Positions 44,369-52,121 of a DNA stretch of 52,121 nucleotides are shown piece by piece. Source of the DNA: Gammaproteobacteria bacterium (GTDB lineage: Bacteria > Pseudomonadota > Gammaproteobacteria > DSM-16500). Positions within the stretch are counted from its first letter, which is position 1; every line of letters starts with the position of its first letter. A program made the translations under genes and the position numbers. Below the pieces are notes generated by a model. That model was given only the letters and a program-made list of their open reading frames with translations, searched no databases and was not told the origin of the DNA. Location of the stretch: positions 1-52,121 of the forward strand of contig JARLJO010000013.1 of assembly GCA_031291175.1 (NCBI GenBank), in the 5' to 3' direction.

Positions 44369-45261
44369 GTTTTTTTATCCGCCTTCACACAAGAGACAAG
44401 ACAGCGTATTCCGGTGGGATAAGATAAAAACCGTCCTAACCGTAATTCCAATTGCATGATAGCATTCATCAACTTGTTACTGCCTGTTTTGCGAATAGCC
44501 GTATCCACTTTTTGACGGGATATCGCCTCAGATTCAGATAATCTACGCTTATTCATTTGTTTCACCAACCAAAAACCCGGATAGAGAAAAACCCCTAAAT
44601 GCGAGCGTTTGAGAATCTGAAAACCAGCATTTTCCAGTAATTTGCAAAAACTGGATAAACGATAACGTCTGTAATGCATTAAAATCTTATCATAAGCATC
44701 ATAAAGATGTGGGCCTGCAGGCACTTCAATAATTAACGTGCCGCCTGGCTTCAGTACACGCATAGCTTGAGCTAGCGCGCCGGCATCATCTTCAATGTGT
44801 TCTAAAACATTCAGCATCACAATTGCATCAATACTGTTATCAGGTAGGGGGCAATGCACCATATCAAATCGTAGCAAAGGCACATGCGGAATTTTCTCCG
44901 CCAATTTTTTCAGGGGACTATTTACCACATCAGAACCAATAATCGTCGCATCCGGAAACGCTTTTTGCATTTCTTCCAGCATAAATCCAGACGAGCAGCC
45001 CACTTCTAAAATGGTTGGATTCGGTTGCTTCACATGTTTTTTCAATTCACCCAAAGCATGCAAACGCGAAGCTTGATCAATAAAATGTTGATCGCCCGCT
45101 GATTCCTCATGAAACAACGTTAAATCGTCATTCCAACCACTGTCATTTAAGCTGTATTGCAATACTTTAGTAAATTCTGATCCGATCTGGAATCCATCCA
45201 TTACCCAAACAGGTGTTGCGCCACCTTCAATAATAGGGGGTAAGGCAAAGGGTAAACTCAT
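44365..45261 (-). CDS. SAM-dependent methyltransferase (type 11)
   Basis: A 298-residue class I methyltransferase. ILEVGCSSGFMLEEM is the SAM motif, followed by IGSDVV, then VMLNVLEHIEDD and LKPGGTLIIEVP. The frame is open further upstream, but ATG 45261 has a perfect AAGGAGG six bases before it and overlaps the preceding stop codon (ATGA). It probably methylates a sugar or acts in O-chain capping. It is coupled to the methyltransferase at 45258-46001. Confidence 0.86.
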   Translation of the reverse strand: MSLPFALPPIIEGGATPVWVMDGFQIGSEFTKVLQYSLNDSGWNDDLTLFHEESAGDQHFIDQASRLHALGELKKHVKQPNPTILEVGCSSGFMLEEMQKAFPDATIIGSDVVNSPLKKLAEKIPHVPLLRFDMVHCPLPDNSIDAIVMLNVLEHIEDDAGALAQAMRVLKPGGTLIIEVPAGPHLYDAYDKILMHYRRYRLSSFCKLLENAGFQILKRSHLGVFLYPGFWLVKQMNKRRLSESEAISRQKVDTAIRKTGSNKLMNAIMQLELRLGRFLSYPTGIRCLVSCVKADKKT

Positions 45262-46001
45262 GTTGCCTCCTTCATGCTTGTCTGCGGTTTTGGCCGCAAC
45301 GTGATGCCAATACATAAGTTGCAAAAAACAAAAGGCACAGAAAGTGGAAAAAAGCTCTTTTGTTCAACCGTAAAATACGGCGCTAACTCTTCAAAAATTT
45401 CATGCGGCTGATTAATATGTTCGCGTTCAATCAACCATTGGTAAGGCTGTTTATACATGCGTTCAAAAATGCGTTGCGCCGAAATTTTTCGGGCAAATTG
45501 ATACGCCATCCCACCTTCACAAGGAATCACAACAGAAAAAACACCTTTGGTTTTATTGCAAAGACGATACATTTCTTTAATCGTAGCGGGTAGATTAGGG
45601 AGGTGCTCTAAAACATGTATCGCAAGAATGCGATCGAAGTGACCATCTGCGAACGGTAGCGTCGCCTGACAATCAGCGACTAATGTCTTGACGGTGGGGA
45701 ATTTAGCGGTAATTTGCGCCGCCATTTGTTCACGCAACTCAAGCGCCACATAATTTTCATATTGTGCGGGTTGCAGTTTTTCATGCTTGAGATGTTCGCC
45801 CAGACCAGCGCCTATCTCAAGCGTGGTTAAGAAATCTTTGGGTGAGTGATCAACCACATAACCGTGGTTGAATTTTTCTATCATGTTGTAACGAGATTGA
45901 CTGCCTAGCACTTCATGCCAATGCTTCATAAAATCATCGCTGATTTTTTGTTGCTCTGGCCCTAGAGGCGACAATACTTTTGGCCACTTATTTGTTTTCA
46001 T
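45258..46001 (-). CDS. SAM-dependent methyltransferase (type 11)
   Basis: A 247-residue class I methyltransferase with LEIGAGLGEHL as SAM motif, VADCQATLPFADGHFD and AIHVLEHLPN. It heads a coupled pair with 44365-45261. The ribosome site before ATG 46001 is poor. The upstream gap of 184 bases (46002-46185) separates it from the GT2 gene and may hold a promoter, although I could not place one. The sugar or lipid target is unknown. Confidence 0.85.
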   Translation of the reverse strand: MKTNKWPKVLSPLGPEQQKISDDFMKHWHEVLGSQSRYNMIEKFNHGYVVDHSPKDFLTTLEIGAGLGEHLKHEKLQPAQYENYVALELREQMAAQITAKFPTVKTLVADCQATLPFADGHFDRILAIHVLEHLPNLPATIKEMYRLCNKTKGVFSVVIPCEGGMAYQFARKISAQRIFERMYKQPYQWLIEREHINQPHEIFEELAPYFTVEQKSFFPLSVPFVFCNLCIGITLRPKPQTSMKEAT

Positions 46002-46185
46002 GGGGGATGATCTCAGCCAACAGGGGATTTTGGGGGATTGCGAGGTTAGGCCTTTTGTCCTTGATCTGTAACAATCCTGTTATCTCATTCATATTCCTAG
46101 CTCCATGCTCATCTTTCCGTCATATGCGCGTTATATTATCTGATATGGCTCAGTTGCGCTAGTTTCTGTGGCCACAAATTTCACA

Positions 46186-47061
46186 TTATGTTGCTTTTTT
46201 AAAGCTGCTAGCTAACCATAACAAAGTCATTCGCATGAGTGGAAAACTGATCCATTTATTCCAACGAAATGAAGCCAAAATGGTTTCTATCGCGATCTTT
46301 CTTTTTGCTGTCTGCGTATCTTTTTGATGAAGCGGATCATTGGCCACTAAAGCATGAGCGTAATTACTTAACCATCGGTCAGGCACGCGCTGAAATGTCT
46401 GGCGCAGCATGTCATTTATTTCAGAATGGACTTTGACGCTGGACCCCAGTGTTTTGGTATCAGCATGCAGGCGAGACCCCGCTAAGACTTGAGGCAAACG
46501 ATAGAATGATACCCCGGCTTTTGCTAAACGCAGCCAAAACTCATAATCCATACAATATTGCAGATTTTCATTTAATTGACCAAAGCGTTCAATCACTTTT
46601 CGTCGAAAAAAAACAGCAGGCTGGCACAAATAACACACTTCTTTCAAGCGTTCGAGATTCCAGTTTTCGGTGTAATAGGGCTCAATCACTTGGTCATTCA
46701 CATCAATGTGATTAGCATCCCCGTAGATCACATCAATTTTCGGATTGGCGGCAAAAAAGGCAACAGCTTTTTGGATAGCGCCCGGATAAAAAATATCATC
46801 AGAATTTAGCCAGCCAATAATATCAGCGGATGTCATCTGAATGCCTTTATTGACAGCATGAGTTTGACCGCGATCAGGCTCTGAGACCCAACGTAATTTT
46901 TCACCAAATTGCTTTAGCACATCGACAGTGTTATCGGTGCTCGCGCCATCCACCACGATATATTCTATCTCCACGTTTTTTTCATTTAACACACTTTGAA
47001 TCGTGCGTTCAATGAATTGCCCTTGGTTATATGAAGGGGTGATAATAGCAATATCAGGCAT
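46186..47061 (-). CDS. Glycosyltransferase family 2
   Basis: A 291-residue GT-A glycosyltransferase. IITPSYNQGQFIERTIQSV, DGASTDNT and GWLNSDDIFYPGAI are the nucleotide and metal motifs, and YCMDYEFWLRLAKAG is the acceptor-side helix. It closely resembles the GT2 domain of the fusion protein at 40036 (SYNQGVFLERTI, DGGSTDKT, NSDD), suggesting a common origin. AAAGGA lies eight bases before its ATG. It sits between a GT4 and two methyltransferases. Confidence 0.88.
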   Translation of the reverse strand: MPDIAIITPSYNQGQFIERTIQSVLNEKNVEIEYIVVDGASTDNTVDVLKQFGEKLRWVSEPDRGQTHAVNKGIQMTSADIIGWLNSDDIFYPGAIQKAVAFFAANPKIDVIYGDANHIDVNDQVIEPYYTENWNLERLKEVCYLCQPAVFFRRKVIERFGQLNENLQYCMDYEFWLRLAKAGVSFYRLPQVLAGSRLHADTKTLGSSVKVHSEINDMLRQTFQRVPDRWLSNYAHALVANDPLHQKDTQTAKRKIAIETILASFRWNKWISFPLMRMTLLWLASSFKKAT

Positions 47062-47071
47062 GACGCATCCT

Positions 47072-48295
47072 TTATGAGACTGTATTCAGTTCTTTTTGTG
47101 AATTGTTATTAATGACATCTTTAAAGACTTGTAAATATTCTTTTGCCATGTCCATTTCAGTGCCAAATACGGCGACTCTTTCTTTGCCACTGTGAACCAA
47201 TTTTTCAATCAGCAAAGGCTCTTCTAGGCGAGAAATGGCATGGGCAATTTCAGTGGGACTGTAGGGGTCAAACAAAATGGCAGCAGGGCCAACAATTTCG
47301 GGCAAGCTAGTTAAGTTGCTACAAAGCACCGGCTTGTTATGTGCCATCGCTTCGAGTGTTGGCATACCAAAACCCTCATAAAGCGAGGGAAAAATCAGCG
47401 CCCGACAACTATGCATGAAGCTGGCAAACGTATCATCAGATAAGAATCCTGGCATTAAGATTTTTTCTTCCAGCCCTAATTCTCGCACCATATTTTGCAG
47501 ACCGAGTTTATGTTCGCTATTGTCTGAACCCGTACACACTAACTTCAATGTCGATTGCGGATTTTCCGCACAAAACAAGCCAAAGGCGGCAAACAACATT
47601 TTATGATTTTTGTGCGGCCAAAAATTGGCGGGATACAATAAAAAACCGTCTTCTTTTAGCTGATGATACGACAATAGCGAGCGCATCATTTCGGTGCCAA
47701 TTTTTGGCAATCGATGTGCGAGTCGAATATAAATGGTTTTGATATTGTCAGGGTGGACAGTGCTATTATCCATAACAGTTTGTCTGACAAAATCAGAAAT
47801 ACAAATCAACGTGTCTGCATTACGACAAGCATCACTAAAATTCTTTTTACGTTCCTCACGTTCTTCTTTAGTGAAGTGGTCGGAATGATAATGCGACTGC
47901 AAATCATAAATGATCGAAACCACTGGCGTGACCAGATTATGATAATAAGGCGCCGTAAAAGGGCAAAACAAAAGATCGGCTTTAATGGATCGCGATAACA
48001 TTTTCTGAATAGAGCTACGAAAAGGTTTCAGCGTGGATTGCATCGCGCCAAATAGACCATTCTTTTTTAAATTCAGTGCGGCGGTAATCGCATTCAAACT
48101 GGATGTATTAACGATTTTAATATTTCTGGATTTAAGGGATTTGAGTTCGCCATGATTTTTATTGGATGACAGCAGAATAAAAGTGCACGCAGGTTCCAGT
48201 TTCGCCAAGTGCCTGACTAGCTGCAATGTCATAATTTTGGCGCCCCCATTGGCTCCGCCAGGGAGAAGGGGGGTTAAGTCAATGGCTATCCGCAT
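47072..48295 (-). CDS. Glycosyltransferase family 4
   Basis: A 407-residue GT-B glycosyltransferase, paralogue of the protein at 6467-7726: DLTPLLPGGANGGAKIM at the N terminus, LLYPANFWPHKNHK in the middle and YEGFGMPTLEAM (E307, E315). It lies 58 bases after the second Wzt and 10 before a GT2. It is probably one of the elongating enzymes of the chain exported by Wzt. The donor is unknown. Confidence 0.88.
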   Translation of the reverse strand: MRIAIDLTPLLPGGANGGAKIMTLQLVRHLAKLEPACTFILLSSNKNHGELKSLKSRNIKIVNTSSLNAITAALNLKKNGLFGAMQSTLKPFRSSIQKMLSRSIKADLLFCPFTAPYYHNLVTPVVSIIYDLQSHYHSDHFTKEEREERKKNFSDACRNADTLICISDFVRQTVMDNSTVHPDNIKTIYIRLAHRLPKIGTEMMRSLLSYHQLKEDGFLLYPANFWPHKNHKMLFAAFGLFCAENPQSTLKLVCTGSDNSEHKLGLQNMVRELGLEEKILMPGFLSDDTFASFMHSCRALIFPSLYEGFGMPTLEAMAHNKPVLCSNLTSLPEIVGPAAILFDPYSPTEIAHAISRLEEPLLIEKLVHSGKERVAVFGTEMDMAKEYLQVFKDVINNNSQKELNTVS

Positions 48296-48354
48296 GCTGT
48301 TTTCGACCTTAAGAAGGGCAGGAAATGTAAAAAATCAGAACGATAATACATCTG

Positions 48355-49764
48355 CTAATCGGCATTTTCTAGTATTTTAGGGGCTAATTTTACCATTTGA
48401 CAATGACCCGGCAGATTCGCAATGCCATGATGCAGTAGCTGTACGGGGTTTGCAAAAACACGTGGTAATACGGAAAAGAAACTCACATTCGGTAAATGGC
48501 ATAAGCGGGTATAAGCCGCTAATAATTCTTCGTAAGAATACAGTTTACGCTTATCGTAATCTTCATGTTTCAGCATTGCCAGGCCAATTTCAAAAGAGTA
48601 TTCGCCCATAGCAAGTTCCAGTGTCACATCATGACGTACACGCAAAATATCGCCATTTTTCGCCATTTGCGGAACCAGTGTGCCATATTCCGTGGTGTTT
48701 TTTCCATGTACGTTAATGCCTTTATCATTTTGAATGACAATGCCAGTGGTTGGGACTTCAATATCGTGCAGCAATTTAAATTCATAAAAAAAGCTGGCTG
48801 TATCACCCTGGTGGAAAGCCTGGCAAGCATTCCCCTGATTATCGCAAACAGCAACACGGGTACAAATGGCCCAGCCATTATTGACTTGCGAAACACTTGA
48901 TATATCTAAAAAATTGCCATCTTCTGGCCACGTAAACTCTGTTGCATTGGTTGAGCTGTCGCCAATTTCAGCAACTTCATAATCCGTTGTGTCTGTTTCG
49001 GTTTGTCTTTGCAGGATTGCCCCGTCGTTATTTTGTCCAGACAAATAATAGTGTTTAACCGCGACATTGGCTGGGCCCAGAAACACGGCTTTGCCTTTAT
49101 CCAGTAAAAGCGCGCGCTGGCAAAATTGCTCAACTTCCGTCATGCCGTGCGTCACCAAAATAACGGAAACACCACGCTCAAGCAGTTGATTCAATAATTT
49201 GTAACATTTTTGACGAAAAAAAACGTCGCCCACTGCCAGGGCTTCATCAATAATCAAAATATCGGGATTCACACAAGCTTGCACAGCAAAAGCCAAACGA
49301 ACAAACATACCTGACGAGTAACTTTTGACCGGTTGATCAATAAAGTTACCAATGTCGGCAAAATCCAGGATCTCATCAAAGCGTTGATCAATCTCCTGTT
49401 TGCTCAAGCCTAAAATGGCGCCATTGATATAAACATTTTCACGACCAGTAAATTGCGGATTAAAACCAGCGCCAAGCTCAAGTAGTGCTGCAATTTTGCC
49501 ATTGGTTTCGATTTCACCAGTTGAAGGCGTGAGCGTCTTGCAAATCAATTGTAATAAAGTGGATTTGCCTGAACCATTGCGGCCAATAATACCGAAAGCT
49601 TCCCCTTTCTTGACTTCAAAGTCGATGTCACGCAAGGCCCAGAATTCACGATAGTATTGTTTTCTGCCACCGACGATGGCTTGTTTGATCCTATCTTGAG
49701 GATTGTTATAAATTTGATAGCATTTGCTTAGGTTTTTTACCCTAAGCGCAATATTATCTGACAT
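48355..49764 (-). CDS. wzt: ABC transporter ATPase Wzt, second copy
   Basis: A 469-residue paralogue of 42036-43361. The ATPase has Walker A GRNGSGKST (61-69), signature YSSGM, Walker B ILIIDEA and LVTHGM as H-loop. From about residue 280 the tail is a Wzt-type glycan-binding domain, but longer and different in sequence from the first copy, so the two may recognise different chain ends. It is the first gene of the minus-strand block. AAGG lies ten bases before the ATG. No Wzm permease accompanies it here. Confidence 0.93.
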   Translation of the reverse strand: MSDNIALRVKNLSKCYQIYNNPQDRIKQAIVGGRKQYYREFWALRDIDFEVKKGEAFGIIGRNGSGKSTLLQLICKTLTPSTGEIETNGKIAALLELGAGFNPQFTGRENVYINGAILGLSKQEIDQRFDEILDFADIGNFIDQPVKSYSSGMFVRLAFAVQACVNPDILIIDEALAVGDVFFRQKCYKLLNQLLERGVSVILVTHGMTEVEQFCQRALLLDKGKAVFLGPANVAVKHYYLSGQNNDGAILQRQTETDTTDYEVAEIGDSSTNATEFTWPEDGNFLDISSVSQVNNGWAICTRVAVCDNQGNACQAFHQGDTASFFYEFKLLHDIEVPTTGIVIQNDKGINVHGKNTTEYGTLVPQMAKNGDILRVRHDVTLELAMGEYSFEIGLAMLKHEDYDKRKLYSYEELLAAYTRLCHLPNVSFFSVLPRVFANPVQLLHHGIANLPGHCQMVKLAPKILENAD

Positions 49765-49862
49765 GTTAAAAGACCTTTTGTTAATCTAGTGTGCTTCAGG
49801 GGATTTCCGAAGATAAGAGGAAGGGGTACTTCTCATAAATTAAGAGACTAATCTGAAGCTTA

Positions 49863-49895
49863 TTGTTATTGTTCACGGCAAAGCACTAATATACA
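49863..49895 (+). promoter_or_regulatory. Candidate promoter for the fcl operon
   Basis: Two overlapping readings are possible: TTGTTA (49863-49868) with TAATAT (49887-49892), 18 bases apart, or TTGTTC (49869-49874) with TATACA (49890-49895), 15 apart. Both lie 50-80 bases before the ATG at 49945, in the 180-base divergent gap between the second wzt and fcl. The choice is uncertain. Confidence 0.35.
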
Positions 49896-49944
49896 CTATT
49901 TGGCGATTATGGAAAAATCTTAAAAGTATTGTAGGGTACAAAAA

Positions 49945-50898
49945 ATGATGAATAAAACGGATAAAATTTATATCGCTGGCCATAGAGGGTTAGTGGGCTC
50001 CGCCATTATAAGAGCATTACAAAAAGCGGGTTTCACCAATTTGGTCTATCGTACCCATGCGGAGTTGGACTTGACCCAACAGCAAAAAGTGAATGATTTT
50101 TTTGCCCATGAAAAACCGGATTACGTCTTTTTAGCAGCAGCTAAAGTCGGCGGCATTCACGCAAACAATGTTTATCGCGGTGACTTTATTTACGAAAATC
50201 TCATGGTGCAATCCAATGTGATTGAAGCCGCGCGCCGTCATCAGACCAAACGATTATTATTTTTAGGCAGTTCTTGTATTTATCCTCGCGATTGCGCACA
50301 GCCAATGCGGGAAGAATACTTATTAACCGGCACGCTAGAACAAACCAACGAGCCTTATGCGATTGCAAAAATTGCCGGTATCAAACAATGCGAAGCGTAT
50401 AACAGTCAATTTGGCACGGATTTTGTTTCTGTCATGCCAACGAATCTTTATGGCCAAAACGACAATTTCAATCTCGAAACATCCCATGTGTTACCCGCTT
50501 TACTCAGAAAAGTGCATGAAGCGAAGCTTGCTAAAAGTCCTAATGTCACCATCTGGGGCACCGGCACACCGCTACGCGAATTTTTACATGTAGACGATAT
50601 GGCAGCAGCATGCTTATTCGTCATGGACAAAACAGACTTCAATGCTATCGTCAACATTGGTTCAGGCCAAGAAGTCTCCATTCGCGAGCTTGCCGAACTG
50701 ATCTGCAACGTTGTAGGCTTTGATGGCAAAATCGTCTTTGATGCCACCAAACCAGACGGAACTCCGCGAAAATTGCTAGACACCTCGCGTCTCACAAACC
50801 TCGGTTGGAAAGCGCAAATCAAATTGGAAGAAGGCTTGAAGCAAACCTATGCCTGGTTCATTGAAAATAACCACGTTGCTGTGGCTAGCTTAGTATGA
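49945..50898 (+). CDS. fcl: GDP-L-fucose synthase-like epimerase/reductase
   Basis: A 317-residue SDR enzyme that converts GDP-4-keto-6-deoxymannose to GDP-L-fucose. GHRGLVGSA is the NADP motif, [17 protein letters not shown] and [12 protein letters not shown] carry the catalytic Ser, Cys, Tyr and Lys, and [10 protein letters not shown] and HVLPALLRK are Fcl signatures. Its substrate would come from Gmd at 4254-5270. AGGG lies eight bases upstream. It overlaps the acyltransferase gene by four bases. A related 4-keto-6-deoxy product, rather than fucose itself, is possible. Confidence 0.92.
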   Translation: MMNKTDKIYIAGHRGLVGSAIIRALQKAGFTNLVYRTHAELDLTQQQKVNDFFAHEKPDYVFLAAAKVGGIHANNVYRGDFIYENLMVQSNVIEAARRHQTKRLLFLGSSCIYPRDCAQPMREEYLLTGTLEQTNEPYAIAKIAGIKQCEAYNSQFGTDFVSVMPTNLYGQNDNFNLETSHVLPALLRKVHEAKLAKSPNVTIWGTGTPLREFLHVDDMAAACLFVMDKTDFNAIVNIGSGQEVSIRELAELICNVVGFDGKIVFDATKPDGTPRKLLDTSRLTNLGWKAQIKLEEGLKQTYAWFIENNHVAVASLV

Positions 50899-52037
50899 AC
50901 AGCCTGACAACCCCGGGATCGCTCAAAAGCCTAGATGGTCTAAGAGCAATGGCTATTTTGCTAGTACTCATGACGCATATCAGTCAGTACATTCCGGGGT
51001 TATCCTTTGTCCATTACAATATGGAATGGGCAACGCCCTTATATAACGGATGGATTGGCGTAGATTTATTTTTTGTCTTAAGTGGCTTCCTGGTTGGCAG
51101 TACCGTCATCAAGCATTTAAATCAACAGACCTTCTCGATTCATTCTTTTTTTCTCAGTCGGTTCTTTCGTATTATTCCGGCTTATCTCGCTGTTATTTTC
51201 GTCATACTTTTATTAAAAGAAACACTACCAGCTAACTGGCAAACTATCTTGCCGCTATTCGGCAAGAAAGCGGTGGCGACCAATATCTTTTTGCTAACGG
51301 ATTATCTCCCAGGGTATATCGGTATTCCGAGCTGGTCCTTATCCATAGAAGAACATTTTTATCTACTGCTACCGTTTTTCCTGCTTTTGGTTCGCAAATT
51401 TGAAACACGAGTCTATACCACATTAGCCTTGATCGCATTAGCGTTACTCTTTCGTATGGTCACTTATCGCGTCTATGGCATTGGAGAAGCCACTCCGATG
51501 GCCATCGTATTTAAATACATTTATTTTCCCTTCCATGATCGTATGGATTCGTTAGCGATGGGTGTCTTAATTGCCTTAATCCATCACCACACGCAAAACG
51601 TGCAAAACATTTATCGCACGATAATAGGCAGTTTCGGTTTATTACTGGTTGGATTTGTTTGTCTTTGCGGTGAATTAAAAGGCGGTTTTTACAACACCAC
51701 CATACAATATACTTTAGTGAATTTGGGTTTTGGCAGTCTGCTTTGGAGTGTATTGGGCATTCAATTAAAAGAACAAAGCAAAGCACAATCTTTTCTGTCT
51801 GCTCCTATCTTTGTCCCGATTGCCCGGATTTCTTATTCTGTTTACCTGACCCACTTGTTAGTACTCAGCATCCTATCGCATTTTATTCTCTTCAAGCTGT
51901 GGATGTTTCCCTTCATCCTGGCTAGTTGTCTACTAGCAGCACTCCCACTTTATCTTTTAATCGAATACCCATGCCATCAATTCGCAAGAAAGCGTTTTGC
52001 TCCCGCCCCAAAGCACGATCTAGCCTACGCGCAGTAG
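50895..52037 (+). CDS. Acyltransferase-3 family membrane O-acetyltransferase (OafA-like)
   Basis: A 380-residue protein with about ten membrane segments. [19 protein letters not shown] at the N terminus (with the conserved His), [24 protein letters not shown] and [18 protein letters not shown] are family landmarks. There is no SGNH extension. It probably O-acetylates the glycan across the inner membrane. Its start overlaps the fcl stop (ATGA). Its own stop codon TAG (52035-52037) is formed by the GTAG head of the REP element at 52034, so the repeat may have replaced the original gene end. Confidence 0.9.
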   Translation: MNSLTTPGSLKSLDGLRAMAILLVLMTHISQYIPGLSFVHYNMEWATPLYNGWIGVDLFFVLSGFLVGSTVIKHLNQQTFSIHSFFLSRFFRIIPAYLAVIFVILLLKETLPANWQTILPLFGKKAVATNIFLLTDYLPGYIGIPSWSLSIEEHFYLLLPFFLLLVRKFETRVYTTLALIALALLFRMVTYRVYGIGEATPMAIVFKYIYFPFHDRMDSLAMGVLIALIHHHTQNVQNIYRTIIGSFGLLLVGFVCLCGELKGGFYNTTIQYTLVNLGFGSLLWSVLGIQLKEQSKAQSFLSAPIFVPIARISYSVYLTHLLVLSILSHFILFKLWMFPFILASCLLAALPLYLLIEYPCHQFARKRFAPAPKHDLAYAQ

Positions 52038-52121
52038 CGCGGACTAAGGCCGGAGGCCGTGTCCGCGTTTCTGTTGCTTGCCATCGCGGAGACGGCCTCC
52101 GGCCTTAGTCCGCGCTACTGC
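52031..52121. repeat. Inverted pair of REP elements (BIME-like), reaches window end
   Basis: Bases 52031-52060 are the exact reverse complement of 52092-52121, 31 bases apart. Each half is a GTAG-headed REP palindrome (52034-52067 and, reversed, 52085-52118) with outer stem cgcggac/gtccgcg and inner stem ggcc/ggcc. A head-to-head pair is the arrangement called BIME in enterobacteria. The symmetry ends at the window edge, so the repeat may continue. Confidence 0.8.

Noticed and set aside
1..52121. CRISPR arrays, tRNA or rRNA genes
   Set aside because: No regularly spaced repeats with unique spacers and no tRNA-like or rRNA-like sequence were found in the intergenic gaps; the repeats present are palindromes of REP type.

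Overview
The window is almost entirely a large surface-polysaccharide (LPS O-antigen or capsule type) locus from a Gram-negative bacterium. It holds 38 protein genes that I can support, nearly all for nucleotide-sugar synthesis, glycosyl transfer, glycan modification or export. I see no rRNA, tRNA, CRISPR array, prophage or intact transposase. By eye the base composition is moderately AT-rich (roughly 40-45% GC). A Sat/CysC fusion with CysQ inside an O-antigen locus, Wzt-type ABC proteins with sugar-binding tails, and GTAG-headed REP palindromes point to a gammaproteobacterium. My guess is Legionellales/Coxiellaceae, but this is inference and not proven by the sequence.

Layout. (1) 220-7726, minus: GT4, GT4, GDP-mannose 4,6-dehydratase and two large membrane proteins, tightly packed. 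(2) 7885-15637, plus: a PAPS module (Sat/CysC, CysQ, DUF2061), an FkbM-like protein with a DUF4214 tail, a YbhN-type membrane protein, an MBOAT-SGNH fusion O-acyltransferase, and an overlooked 37-residue membrane microprotein. (3) 15638-16351: non-coding, dense in palindromes. (4) 16352-18697, minus: a large membrane protein. (5) 19052-27044, plus: a full set for UDP-2,3-diacetamido-2,3-dideoxy-mannuronic acid (WbpD, A, E, B, I homologues) with an SDR enzyme, a GT2 and a second YbhN-type protein. (6) 27051-27665, minus: GNAT. (7) 27848-37576, plus: GT2, AsnB-like amidotransferase, divergent polysaccharide deacetylase, a predicted alpha/alpha-toroid protein, a DegT-type enzyme and a large membrane protein. 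(8) 37649-49764, minus: a large membrane protein, a methyltransferase/coiled-coil/GT2 fusion, two Wzt ATPases, LbH acetyltransferase, GtrA, two methyltransferases, GT2 and GT4. (9) 49945-52037, plus: GDP-fucose synthase and an acyltransferase-3, ending in a REP pair at the window edge.

How it works together. The cell probably makes GDP-6-deoxyhexoses (Gmd, Fcl) and a diacetamido-uronic acid. Cytoplasmic GT2/GT4 enzymes assemble the glycan, and an ABC (Wzm/Wzt) system exports it, although no Wzm is in the window. GT-C-like membrane enzymes may add periplasmic side groups, and the chain is probably decorated by methylation, amidation and O-acetylation.

The most interesting observation is at 12993-15637. 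An MBOAT acyltransferase is fused to a periplasmic SGNH domain. Overlapping its stop codon, with an ideal ribosome site, is a 37-residue single-pass protein ending exactly in F-I-Y-Y-N-F. That matches the FxYxxF C-terminal acyl-shuttle motif known from DltX of the Gram-positive D-alanylation pathway. There are no DltA/DltC genes, so this looks like a DltX-like acyl shuttle serving O-acetylation of a Gram-negative surface glycan.
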